Assembly: GCA_018055865.1 (NCBI GenBank)
Contig: JAGPGR010000015.1
Location: forward strand, 1-14,349
Direction of reading: 5' to 3'
Length of the DNA stretch: 14,349 nt
Source of the DNA: Paludibacteraceae bacterium
GTDB lineage: Bacteria > Bacteroidota > Bacteroidia > Bacteroidales > Paludibacteraceae
Below the pieces are notes generated by a model. The model worked only from the letters and a program-made list of their open reading frames with translations. It had not been told where the DNA came from and searched no databases. Within the stretch, counting starts at the first letter, position 1, and the number at the start of each line of letters is the position of its first letter. A program made the translations under genes and the position numbers. Of this stretch, positions 7,674 through 14,349 are shown in pieces.

Positions 7674-8783
7674 ATGCGAAAAATAAAAACACAGGATTCA
7701 TTGCTGAAGATTGTAGAAACTGAGAAGTTACACAAATTAGCTTTTCAGGGACTGGATTTGTCAGCAGTGGAAGAGCAGCTCATGAATCTCAGGGTTACTA
7801 ATTGCCTTTTTATGGATTGTGAAATTTCAGTGAGGCTCATGAAACACCTGCATCCGGCCAATTACATTTTTCCGGGCTTAAATGTGCCTTTCAGCATATA
7901 TCCATCAGGATTGTACAACAAAGACAACCTTTACAACGGTTATGATTACAACCGTCCGGAGACTTATTTCTCCACGATGGATAAAAAGGTGTATGATTAT
8001 TACAAAAAAATGGGCGGATCGGAAGCCCGAAACATCAAAGAAACGCTTGCCCGTTCACTTCACGATCATTCCATTTACGACGCCAAGCACGAATTTCTGG
8101 CAGCCTACGATGAGCGAAAAGTGGTGGCAATAATGGGCGGACACAAGCTCGGGCGTGATGATGCTTTATTTCTGCAAACTGCCCGACTGGCCAAATCACT
8201 TACCGAAACCGGCTACCTGATGACATCGGGTGGGGGACCGGGAGCCATGGAAGCTACACATCTTGGAGCCTGGTTTGCCGGAAAAACCGACGCCGAACTG
8301 GTGGATGCTGTGGATATGTTGAGCCCTGCTCCGGTATATTCGCACCCCCATTGGCTGAAAACAGCTTATATGGTGCTGGAAAAATATCCTCAAACGAATT
8401 ACCTGAGTCTGGGAATTCCGACATGGCTCTACGGTCATGAACTTTCCACGCCATTTGCTACTCATATTGCAAAATTATTTGAAAACAGCTTACGTGAAGA
8501 AGGATTGCTTGCCATAGCCAAAGGAGGAGTGATATTTTCTCCCGGGAGCGCCGGAACGATGCAAGAATTTTTCATGGATTTAGCTCAAAATCATTACAAA
8601 AGCTACGGATACGCAAGTCCGATGATATTTCTGGGAAAAAGATACTGGACAGAAGAATATCCTGTGTATCCACTGGCAAAATTATTGATAGATACCGGAA
8701 AACTGAACGGAATTGATTTGAATATTTACGATGAAAATGATGAAATTATAAATCATCTCAATACTTTCAATCAACGATATTAA
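7674..8783 (+). CDS. LOG-family Rossmann-fold nucleotide-binding protein
   Basis: The 369-aa protein has a LOG/'lysine decarboxylase-like' Rossmann core from about residue 148. The core includes KVVAIMGGHKLGRDD, the motif MTSGGGPGAMEA at about 183-194, and FSPGSAGTMQE at about 288-298. Family members such as cytokinin-activating LOG and E. coli PpnN cleave the N-glycosidic bond of nucleoside 5'-monophosphates to give base and ribose 5-phosphate; this activity is inferred here. The second motif reads PGSAGTMQE instead of the canonical PGGxGTxxE, keeping the catalytic Glu (about E298). About 145 N-terminal residues lie outside the core and were not recognised. No signal peptide is present. The stop codon is one base from the radC start, so the two are probably translated together. 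The 61-nt gap after gldB shows no clear promoter or terminator. Confidence 0.8.
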   Translation: MRKIKTQDSLLKIVETEKLHKLAFQGLDLSAVEEQLMNLRVTNCLFMDCEISVRLMKHLHPANYIFPGLNVPFSIYPSGLYNKDNLYNGYDYNRPETYFSTMDKKVYDYYKKMGGSEARNIKETLARSLHDHSIYDAKHEFLAAYDERKVVAIMGGHKLGRDDALFLQTARLAKSLTETGYLMTSGGGPGAMEATHLGAWFAGKTDAELVDAVDMLSPAPVYSHPHWLKTAYMVLEKYPQTNYLSLGIPTWLYGHELSTPFATHIAKLFENSLREEGLLAIAKGGVIFSPGSAGTMQEFFMDLAQNHYKSYGYASPMIFLGKRYWTEEYPVYPLAKLLIDTGKLNGIDLNIYDENDEIINHLNTFNQRY

Positions 8784-8784
8784 C

Positions 8785-9480
8785 ATGGAACCTGAAAAAC
8801 GTTTAACCATTCGGGAATGGGCCGAAGACGATCGCCCGCGTGAGAAATTGCTCAACAAAGGCGCATCAGCACTCTCAGATGCCGAATTGCTGGCTATCCT
8901 TGTTAGCTCAGGAAATAAAGAAGAAAGTGCTGTAGAACTTTGCAAGCGCATTTTGAGCGACAATCACAACAACCTGAATGAACTGGCGCGGCTGTCCATT
9001 TCGGATTTAGAAAAATACAAAGGCATTGGTGAGGCAAAAGCCATTAGCATTGTAGCAGCGCTGGAAATTGGAAAAAGGCGCAAAACTTCCGATGCACTTG
9101 ACAGAAAGAAAATTACTCAAAGCAGTGATTTGTTTGAACTTTTTGAACCTATTCTACTCGATTTGAATCATGAGGAATTTTGGGTGGCATTTATGAACGG
9201 TGCCAATAAAGTGCTGGATACCAAAAGACTGACTCAGGGCGGAATGAGGCAAACAGTAGTGGATGTGCCCATGCTGCTCCGGATGGGATTGGAACGATCC
9301 TCACATGCCATTGCTGTGGCTCATAATCATCCATCGGGCGAAAATTATCCAAGCAAAGAAGATTTGTCTATTACACAAAAAATCAAAACCGGTTGCGAAG
9401 CTGTCGGAATAAGACTGCTGGACCATATAATCATTGCCGGAGGCAAGTATTACAGCTTCGCCGACGAGGGAAAGTTGTAG
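8785..9480 (+). CDS. radC: RadC-like JAB/MPN-domain protein
   Basis: The 231-aa length is standard for RadC. The N-terminal part (EDDRPREKLLNKG, then SDAELLAILVSSG) and a helix-hairpin-helix-like segment around LEKYKGIGEAKAISIVAALE (about 75-94) precede the JAMM/MPN metal-binding motif. That motif, AHNHPSGENYPSKED, supplies His 180, His 182, Ser 190 and Asp 193, with a candidate catalytic Glu near 130-131. Despite its name, a direct role in DNA repair has not been confirmed for the family; some relatives act in natural transformation or on mobile elements. Here it is a core-chromosome copy that starts one base after the LOG-family gene. ATG 8785 is the obvious start. Confidence 0.95.
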   Translation: MEPEKRLTIREWAEDDRPREKLLNKGASALSDAELLAILVSSGNKEESAVELCKRILSDNHNNLNELARLSISDLEKYKGIGEAKAISIVAALEIGKRRKTSDALDRKKITQSSDLFELFEPILLDLNHEEFWVAFMNGANKVLDTKRLTQGGMRQTVVDVPMLLRMGLERSSHAIAVAHNHPSGENYPSKEDLSITQKIKTGCEAVGIRLLDHIIIAGGKYYSFADEGKL

Positions 9481-9550
9481 GCACGTTGATTGGTTTTTGG
9501 AAAAATTTACTATATTGAAAAATGGAATAACTACATAAAAAACATCCTTA

Positions 9551-9578
9551 AGCCCCCTTTCAAGCGATTTGAAGGGCT
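9551..9578 (+). other. Bulged hairpin between radC and the ABC transporter genes
   Basis: AGCCC (9551-9555) pairs with GGGCT (9574-9578), and TTCAA (9559-9563) pairs with TTGAA (9569-9573). There is a 3-nt bulge and a 5-nt loop. No T-tract follows; the ABC ATPase ATG comes 9 nt later. It could be a degenerate terminator or a leader structure. The function is unknown. Confidence 0.35.
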
Positions 9579-9587
9579 CATATACAC

Positions 9588-10490
9588 ATGAAATTAATAG
9601 AAGTAAAAGACGTAGTAAAACAATATTCCGGACACAGAGCGCTGGACGGAGTAAGTCTGGATGTGCCCAAAGGTACAATATACGGTTTGCTCGGACCGAA
9701 CGGAGCCGGCAAAACCACACTCATCCGTATCATTAACTGCATCACAGCACCCGACAGCGGCGAAGTATTGCTCAACGGTAAAATACTGCAACCCGGAGAT
9801 GTTCGAAACATCGGCTATCTGCCCGAAGAGCGCGGACTGTACAAAAAGATGAAGGTGGGAGAGCAGGCCGTTTATCTGGCACGCCTCAAAGGAATGACCA
9901 AAGCCGATGCCCTCAGGGAGTTGAAATACTGGTTTGAGAAATTCGAAATTCAGGACTGGTGGTACAAAAAAGTGGAGGAACTCTCCAAAGGAATGGCTCA
10001 GAAAGTGCAATTTATCACTACTATACTCCACAAACCCGATTTGCTCATTTTTGATGAACCATTCAGCGGTTTTGATCCGGTAAATACCGATTTGCTGAAA
10101 CGAGAAATCCTTGATTTGCGCAATCAGGGAGCTACCATCATTTTCTCGACTCACAACATGGAATCGGTGGAAGAACTCTGCGAAAATATATCGCTGGTCA
10201 ATAAAGCTAAAATCGTTTTGCAGGGAAATGTGGCCGAAATACGCTCTAATTATGCCTCAGACAGCTTATTTGTGAAAACAGCTGATGTCATTTCATTTGA
10301 CAACAATGTGAGAATAATTTCACAAACTGAGAAAAACAACTCAATCGAAACAGTCCTGAAAAAAATGAACGGGAAATCCAACAATGAAATTCTTCAGGAA
10401 ATCATCACCCAAACCAGTGTCATTTCATTCGAAGAATTGTTACCTACTATGAACGATATTTTTATCCGTACGGTTAAAGGTGAAGCTTGA
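9588..10490 (+). CDS. ABC transporter ATP-binding subunit (NatA-like)
   Basis: This is the cytoplasmic ATPase of an ABC-2 type exporter. All nucleotide-binding motifs are present in order: Walker A GPNGAGKTT (36-44), Q-loop region IGYLPEERGLYKKMK (about 75-89), signature LSKGMAQK (about 132-139), Walker B LLIFDE (152-157), and H-loop FSTHNM with His 189. The 300-aa length includes about 85 residues after the ATPase core, like the accessory C-terminal domain of NatA/YhaQ-type ATPases. The next gene, 67 nt downstream, is the matching permease, so together they form a half-size exporter. The substrate cannot be told; NatAB members export sodium ions or act on peptides or drugs. Confidence 0.92.
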   Translation: MKLIEVKDVVKQYSGHRALDGVSLDVPKGTIYGLLGPNGAGKTTLIRIINCITAPDSGEVLLNGKILQPGDVRNIGYLPEERGLYKKMKVGEQAVYLARLKGMTKADALRELKYWFEKFEIQDWWYKKVEELSKGMAQKVQFITTILHKPDLLIFDEPFSGFDPVNTDLLKREILDLRNQGATIIFSTHNMESVEELCENISLVNKAKIVLQGNVAEIRSNYASDSLFVKTADVISFDNNVRIISQTEKNNSIETVLKKMNGKSNNEILQEIITQTSVISFEELLPTMNDIFIRTVKGEA

Positions 10491-10557
10491 AAATATGAGT
10501 TAAACAATTTGTATTCAAAAAATTAACATTTCAATCAATCAACTATTCAACTTAAAA

Positions 10558-11892
10558 ATGAGTAAAATAGGAATTATAATTCAGCGTGAATATACTTCAC
10601 GTGTTATGAAAAAGTCTTTTTTATTGCTTACTTTTCTGACGCCGGTTTTCATGGCCGCCATGATTGTGTTGCCCATGTGGATTACGTCCATGAAAGACGA
10701 TTCGATAAAAACCATTGTGGTAATCGACAAGTCGGAAATGCTCCGCCAGGTGCTCAAAAGTAACGAACAATATACGTTTATATTTACCGATGTACCGATT
10801 GATGAATTCAGAAAAGAACAGGCAGACGGCAAGAACCGGAAAACAGGCGAGCTTAGCGCGCTGCTTTATGTTTCGGACGATCTTGTGAAGAATCCGAATG
10901 CTGTAACCATTTATTCTGAAAAGCAAATTAATGTTGAGTTAAAAAACTACATCAGCAACGAACTTAACAACTACATTCGGGATAAAAAATTAGCGTCCTT
11001 CAATATCCCCGATTTGAAAGAAAAAATAGCATCGACTAAAACAAACGTGAATATCTCAACCATCAAATGGGACGAAGCCGGGAATGAAAAGGAAGGTTCA
11101 GCCGAAATGGCACTGATTATTGGCATGCTGGCTGCTTTCATGATTTATATGTTTATCATGACTTATGGCTCGCAGGTGATGTCGGGGGTGTTACAGGAGA
11201 AAACGAGCCGAATCGTGGAAGTAATCGTTTCGTCGGTAAAACCGTTCGAGCTGATGATGGGAAAAATCATCGGAATAGCCCTGGTCGGTTTAACTCAATT
11301 TACTATCTGGATAGTTTTTACGCTTATTCTCAGTGGAATAGGTACTGCTTTATTTGGTGATGGATTTAGCGCCACAGCCATGCCCGAATCCCTTCAAATG
11401 GGTCAATCGGTGGCTTCAGATGCCGATTCGGCCGAAATGATAACCAAAGTTATGTCCATGCTTTCCGGCTTTGATTTTGTAAAGGTTGTCGTTTTGTTTC
11501 TCCTCTATTTTCTGGGTGGATATCTGCTTTATGCATCGCTTTTTGCTGCCATTGGCTCTGCTGTGGACAATGAAACCGATACGCAGCAATTTTCAATGCC
11601 GGTAACGCTTCCCATCATATTTTCAATTTTCATCGGTATTTACGCCGCCCAAAGTCCCGATAGTGCCTTGGCTTTCTGGGGTTCTGTGATTCCTTTCACG
11701 TCGCCCGTAGTCATGATGGCACGTATTCCTTACGATGTACCGACCTGGCAAATCCTGCTCTCGTTAGGCCTACTGGTGGGTACATTCGTAGCTTCTACCT
11801 GGCTTGCCGGAAAGATTTATCGTACCGGAATTCTCATGTATGGCAAAAAAGTGAGTTGGAAAGAGCTTTGGAAGTGGATAAGAGTGAAGTGA
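10558..11892 (+). CDS. ABC-2 type transporter permease (NatB-like)
   Basis: The 444-aa integral membrane subunit is the partner of the preceding ATPase. It has a first membrane segment at about 20-42, then a large extracytoplasmic domain (about 45-180), then five further hydrophobic segments at about 184-203, 235-260, 308-334, 347-363 and 398-418. The cytoplasmic segment QEKTSRIVEVIVSSVKPFEL (about 213-232) after the second membrane segment is a hallmark of the NatB/YhaP group (ABC-2 membrane family). The start at ATG 10558 gives a typical cytoplasmic N-terminus (IIIQREYTSRVMKKSF). A bidirectional terminator follows at once. The cargo is unknown. Confidence 0.9.
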   Translation: MSKIGIIIQREYTSRVMKKSFLLLTFLTPVFMAAMIVLPMWITSMKDDSIKTIVVIDKSEMLRQVLKSNEQYTFIFTDVPIDEFRKEQADGKNRKTGELSALLYVSDDLVKNPNAVTIYSEKQINVELKNYISNELNNYIRDKKLASFNIPDLKEKIASTKTNVNISTIKWDEAGNEKEGSAEMALIIGMLAAFMIYMFIMTYGSQVMSGVLQEKTSRIVEVIVSSVKPFELMMGKIIGIALVGLTQFTIWIVFTLILSGIGTALFGDGFSATAMPESLQMGQSVASDADSAEMITKVMSMLSGFDFVKVVVLFLLYFLGGYLLYASLFAAIGSAVDNETDTQQFSMPVTLPIIFSIFIGIYAAQSPDSALAFWGSVIPFTSPVVMMARIPYDVPTWQILLSLGLLVGTFVASTWLAGKIYRTGILMYGKKVSWKELWKWIRVK

Positions 11893-11897
11893 AAAAC

Positions 11898-11935
11898 AAA
11901 AAAAATCAGAATCTGTAAAGATTCTGATTTTTTTA
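11898..11935. terminator. Bidirectional terminator between the ABC permease gene and rpmH
   Basis: The 13-bp arms 11901-11913 (AAAAATCAGAATC) and 11920-11932 (GATTCTGATTTTT) enclose a 6-nt loop. A T-run follows on the plus strand, and an A-run before it gives a T-run on the minus strand. It lies between convergent genes and can serve both. Confidence 0.9.
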
Positions 11936-11959
11936 TGTCAATACTGAATATGCGATGAA

Positions 11960-12118
11960 TTAGAATTTATGACGACCTTCATCAGCAACTGTCAGCTTAG
12001 TTCTACCTTTGCCACGACGAGCAGCTAATACTCTGCGACCGTTTGCAGTTGCCATTCTTTCGCGAAAGCCGTGTTTGTTCTTTCTTTTTCTGTTTGAGGG
12101 TTGAAATGTCCTTTTCAT
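11960..12118 (-). CDS. rpmH: 50S ribosomal protein bL34
   Basis: The minus strand from ATG 12118 to TAA 11960 encodes 52 residues. It begins [19 protein letters not shown] and continues with [19 protein letters not shown], the characteristic sequence of bL34, a small basic protein of the large ribosomal subunit. Length and composition are normal. It sits 128 nt downstream of fabG and has its own well-formed promoter (12157-12188). It is not next to rnpA here, unlike the classical dnaA-rpmH-rnpA arrangement. It ends at the bidirectional terminator shared with the ABC permease gene. Confidence 0.97.
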   Translation of the reverse strand: MKRTFQPSNRKRKNKHGFRERMATANGRRVLAARRGKGRTKLTVADEGRHKF

Positions 12119-12156
12119 TGCTATTTAGTGTTTTAATAATTTTTCTTTTCGGACTG

Positions 12157-12188
12157 CAAAGATAGAAGTTTTATTGGAATTTTGCAAA
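12157..12188 (-). promoter_or_regulatory. Promoter of rpmH
   Basis: On the minus strand, a -33 TTTG (12188-12185) is followed by exactly 20 nt and then TATCTTTG (12164-12157). This is a full match to the Bacteroidetes vegetative promoter TTTG-N19-21-TAnnTTTG. The rpmH ATG follows 38 nt downstream. Confidence 0.88.
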
Positions 12189-12245
12189 CGAAATAAGAAA
12201 ATAATTATTTTAAAAGTTCTCCGGCCGATTCAATTTTACCGATTA

Positions 12246-12992
12246 TCAGGTGTTCATCCCTCCGCAAACGTTTATTACCTGTCCGCTTACGTAGCTGGAG
12301 AGGTCTGAAGCCAGGAATACACATACTTTAGCCACTTCGTCGGGTGAGCCGCCGCGACGTAAAGGAATAGTTTCGGCCCATTTGGCACGCTGTTCTTCGG
12401 TGAGCGCGTGCGTCATTTCGGTTTCGATAAATCCCGGAGCAACTGCATTGGCACGAATACCGCGCGAGCCCAGTTCCTTGGCAATAGATTTAGCCAGCCC
12501 TATCATACCGGCTTTGGAGGCGGAGTAGTTGGTTTGTCCGGCATTGCCCGATACGCCAACCACAGAACTCATATTAATGATCGAACCCGATTTTTGCTTC
12601 ATCATGAACGGTGTCAGGGCATGGATAAAATTAAATGCTGATTTCAAATTTACATTTATTACTGCATCCCATTGCTGTTCGGTCATGCGCATCATCAGCC
12701 CGTCTTTGGTAATTCCGGCATTGTTTACCAGAATATCAATCCGGCCAAAATCCTTTACTATTTCTTCCACTACCTGGTGAGTAGCTTCAAAAGAGGCAGC
12801 GTTAGAAGCGTATCCTTTTGCTTTTACGCCCAGCGCTTCAATTTCTTTTTCGGTAGTTTTTCCGTTTTCGTCGATTACTAAATCGGTAAATGCGATGTTG
12901 CAACCTTCTGCAGCAAATCTAAGGGCTATTGCCTTCCCTATGCCGCGTGCAGCGCCGGTGACAATGGCCGTTTTTCCTTCTAAAAGTTTCAT
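12246..12992 (-). CDS. fabG: 3-oxoacyl-[acyl-carrier-protein] reductase
   Basis: FabG is the NADPH-dependent reductase of 3-ketoacyl-ACP in type II fatty acid elongation, a cytoplasmic tetramer of the short-chain dehydrogenase family. The 248-aa product has the cofactor motif TGAARGIG (12-19), NNAG (90-93), and the catalytic Ser 143 with Tyr 156 and Lys 160 (NYSASK). It also has the PGFIETEMT loop and the C-terminal VSGQVINVCGGM typical of FabG. The frame is open to a TTG at 13022, but the -7 promoter at 13027-13020 overlaps that codon, so ATG 12992 is the start. No other fatty-acid gene is adjacent. SDR families overlap, but the length and both end motifs favour FabG over other reductases. 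Confidence 0.94.
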   Translation of the reverse strand: MKLLEGKTAIVTGAARGIGKAIALRFAAEGCNIAFTDLVIDENGKTTEKEIEALGVKAKGYASNAASFEATHQVVEEIVKDFGRIDILVNNAGITKDGLMMRMTEQQWDAVINVNLKSAFNFIHALTPFMMKQKSGSIINMSSVVGVSGNAGQTNYSASKAGMIGLAKSIAKELGSRGIRANAVAPGFIETEMTHALTEEQRAKWAETIPLRRGGSPDEVAKVCVFLASDLSSYVSGQVINVCGGMNT

Positions 12993-13019
12993 ATTTTCTT
13001 TTTTTAGTTTAATCAAGTG

Positions 13020-13027
13020 CAAAGATA
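13020..13027 (-). promoter_or_regulatory. -7 promoter element of fabG
   Basis: On the minus strand TATCTTTG (13027-13020) matches TAnnTTTG exactly, 27 nt upstream of the fabG ATG. No clear -33 TTTG is seen at 19-21 nt upstream. Confidence 0.65.
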
Positions 13028-13149
13028 CAACTTATTGATTTAATTTCCTGTTTTTTTGCCTAAAACGGGGAAAAATCACATCTGCAGTTACAATAATTCA
13101 CAAACAATATTTCATGTATATGCTTGATAATAAAGGTTATGCATAAAAA

Positions 13150-13863
13150 ATGCATAAATTACAGCTGGTTACAAATTTTGTGAGCGGCTATCGCTATTGG
13201 TTTGATAATGATTTTTCCACGGTGGTCAACGTTGCGGTTAATCCCGTCACAGAGCAGCTTCTGCTGGATAAAGTGCTGGATATAAGTCAGGTGCCGGGAG
13301 GCAAACATACCATCAACTTTCAGTTCAGGGATGCGCTGGGATTGTGGAGCTCAGCCACCACCGACAGTATTACCACTACCGACGTAATAAAGATAAACCT
13401 GGATGTAGAGATAAACGGCAATGTAATCAAATCGAAACAGGATAATGCCACATACAGATGGCTGGATTGCGACAATAATTATGCTCCGCTCGAAGGAGGC
13501 ACGCTGCAAAGCTACACTGCCCAGAAGAGTGGAAATTATGCCGCAGAAATAAGCTACCTGAGCAGAAAAGACACTACCGACTGCTATCAGGTGACTTATT
13601 CAGGAGTAGAGTCAAACCGCTACACGGTGAATGCACGTGTATGGCCCAATCCTACCAGCGGTTCAATTCAGATAAATATGGGAGATTATTATCGTGAAAT
13701 CAGTCTCTCAATTACTGATATAAGCGGAAAAGTAATCCGGAATCTACATTTCCAAAATCTTCGAACCATTAACATGGATTTATCCGGCGAGGCATCTGGT
13801 ATTTACTTTATGACCATCACTGCCGATGGCCGAAACGGGAAACTGAAACTACTGAAGAAGTAA
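13150..13863 (+). pseudogene. C-terminal remnant of a T9SS-secreted surface protein
   Basis: This 237-codon frame starts at ATG 13150, with an in-frame TAA just upstream (13144). There is no signal peptide, which any type IX cargo needs for Sec export. Residues about 13-75 (SGYRYWFDNDFS, then GGKHTINFQFRDALGLWSS) resemble a repeat unit found in long Bacteroidetes surface proteins. A beta-rich segment with two Cys (107 and 145) follows. The last about 73 residues form a type A T9SS sorting domain: VWPNPTSGSIQINM at 164-177, a DISGKVI motif, SGIYFMTI, and a Lys-rich end GKLKLLKK. It therefore looks like the tail of a larger gene whose 5' part is lost. It is called a pseudogene, not a CDS, for that reason; a short non-secreted protein is not excluded. 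No promoter was recognised. Confidence 0.65.
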
Positions 13864-13901
13864 GCTGTTTCAATACCGATTTTCCGGTATAATATTTCAG
13901 T

Positions 13902-13942
13902 AAAAAAGGAGGACTTTGGTTATAAAGTCCTCCTTTTCTTTT
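13902..13942. terminator. Bidirectional terminator after the T9SS remnant
   Basis: The 14-bp perfect arms 13904-13917 (AAAAGGAGGACTTT) and 13924-13937 (AAAGTCCTCCTTTT) have a 6-nt loop. T-rich sequence follows on the plus strand and A-rich sequence precedes it. It separates two converging genes, 18 nt from the stop of the minus-strand hypothetical gene. Confidence 0.9.
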
Positions 13943-13959
13943 TGTATTACTTTTGAGAA

Positions 13960-14349
13960 TTATTTCCTGTTTGCTCTTACCGGTTGCTGAGGGGTGCTTT
14001 GTTCTCTTCTTTCAGTTTGACGTCCGGTTCGGATTCCTGCTGTCCTTTCATTTCTTCCTCTGGTTCCGGCAGTTACTGCAGATTGATTATCTGTTTGTCC
14101 GCTTGCGCTTCTTATTGCAGATCTGACCGCAATTGGAGAAGTAGTTTTGTTTACAAATGCCAGTTCTCCTTCGTAAATTCCATCGAAATTATAGCCGTAG
14201 TAGTCATCGGTAAAATTAAAATCAATTCTATATGTACTTCCGGTCAGGTATTGAATCGAAACCGAACCTTTGTTAATACTCAACGCATCCGATGTGTAGT
14301 ACCAGGTGCCGTAGTCTGCTTTGTCGTTTGAATCATAGTAGCCGTCTAT
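13960..14349 (-). CDS. Hypothetical protein with an Arg-rich C-terminal tail, 3' part
   Basis: A minus-strand frame enters from the right edge and stops at 13960, giving 129 visible residues; the start lies outside the window. The first about 75 residues are rich in Tyr, Asp and Gly (DYGTWYYTSDALSI, then STYRIDFNFTDDYYGYNFDG and YEGELAFVNK). They read like alternating beta strands of a small periplasmic or lipoprotein domain. The last about 50 residues change abruptly to a low-complexity, basic tail rich in Arg, Thr, Gln and Ser (for example RGRNERTAGIRTGRQTERRE). No family was recognised, and localisation cannot be judged without the N-terminus. It converges on the T9SS remnant with a shared terminator between. 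Confidence 0.75.
   Translation of the reverse strand: MDGYYDSNDKADYGTWYYTSDALSINKGSVSIQYLTGSTYRIDFNFTDDYYGYNFDGIYEGELAFVNKTTSPIAVRSAIRSASGQTDNQSAVTAGTRGRNERTAGIRTGRQTERREQSTPQQPVRANRK

Noticed and set aside
9301..9720. 139-codon minus-strand frame spanning the radC end and the ABC ATPase start
   Set aside because: It covers parts of two convincing plus-strand genes and their spacer; no motif or promoter supports it.
9594..10154. 186-codon minus-strand frame inside the ABC ATPase gene
   Set aside because: It overlaps the complete Walker A to H-loop coding sequence on the other strand; it is a chance open frame.
12189..12245. Possible terminator between fabG and rpmH
   Set aside because: Only an AT-only palindrome (AAAATAATTATTTT) is seen, with no GC stem followed by a T-tract. 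fabG transcripts may read through into rpmH.
1..14349. CRISPR array, tRNA genes, insertion sequences, integrase or toxin-antitoxin pair
   Set aside because: No regularly spaced repeats, cloverleaf-like sequence, transposase motif or small paired ORFs were seen by eye on either strand.

Overview
The window is ordinary chromosomal DNA from a member of the Bacteroidota, most likely Bacteroidia/Bacteroidales. Three things point there: several promoters with the Bacteroidetes -7 element TAnnTTTG, a gliding-family lipoprotein (GldB), and a type IX secretion (T9SS) C-terminal sorting domain. The genus cannot be fixed from the sequence alone. No tRNA or rRNA gene, insertion sequence, CRISPR array or prophage gene was seen.

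Layout. The left edge (1-517, minus strand) is the 5' part of trpB, presumably the first gene of a trp operon that continues outside the window. The 405-base gap between trpB and the divergent coaA is not empty. It holds a trp promoter, a 24-codon leader peptide with three consecutive Trp codons, and a strong intrinsic terminator, arranged like a ribosome-mediated trp attenuator. On the plus strand follow coaA (pantothenate kinase), a ctlX-like citrulline hydrolase and rocD (ornithine aminotransferase). The last two form a plausible citrulline to ornithine to glutamate-semialdehyde catabolic pair. Next are yidC (membrane protein insertase), gldB, a LOG-family Rossmann protein tightly coupled to radC, and a NatA/NatB-like ABC exporter pair.

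A bidirectional terminator at about 11.9 kb separates the exporter from two minus-strand genes, rpmH (ribosomal protein bL34, 52 aa) and fabG (3-oxoacyl-ACP reductase). Each of these has its own -7 promoter. The right end holds a 237-codon plus-strand ORF that looks like the C-terminal remnant of a large T9SS-secreted surface protein without a signal peptide. It is followed by a bidirectional terminator and the 3' part of a minus-strand hypothetical protein with an Arg-rich tail.

Most genes are housekeeping functions. The most informative non-coding element is the trp attenuator. Pairing segments 1:2, 2:3 and 3:4 can all be drawn on it, but the 2:3 helix meets mainly the terminator's apical loop, so the switching mechanism needs testing. 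No wholly new system was recognised.
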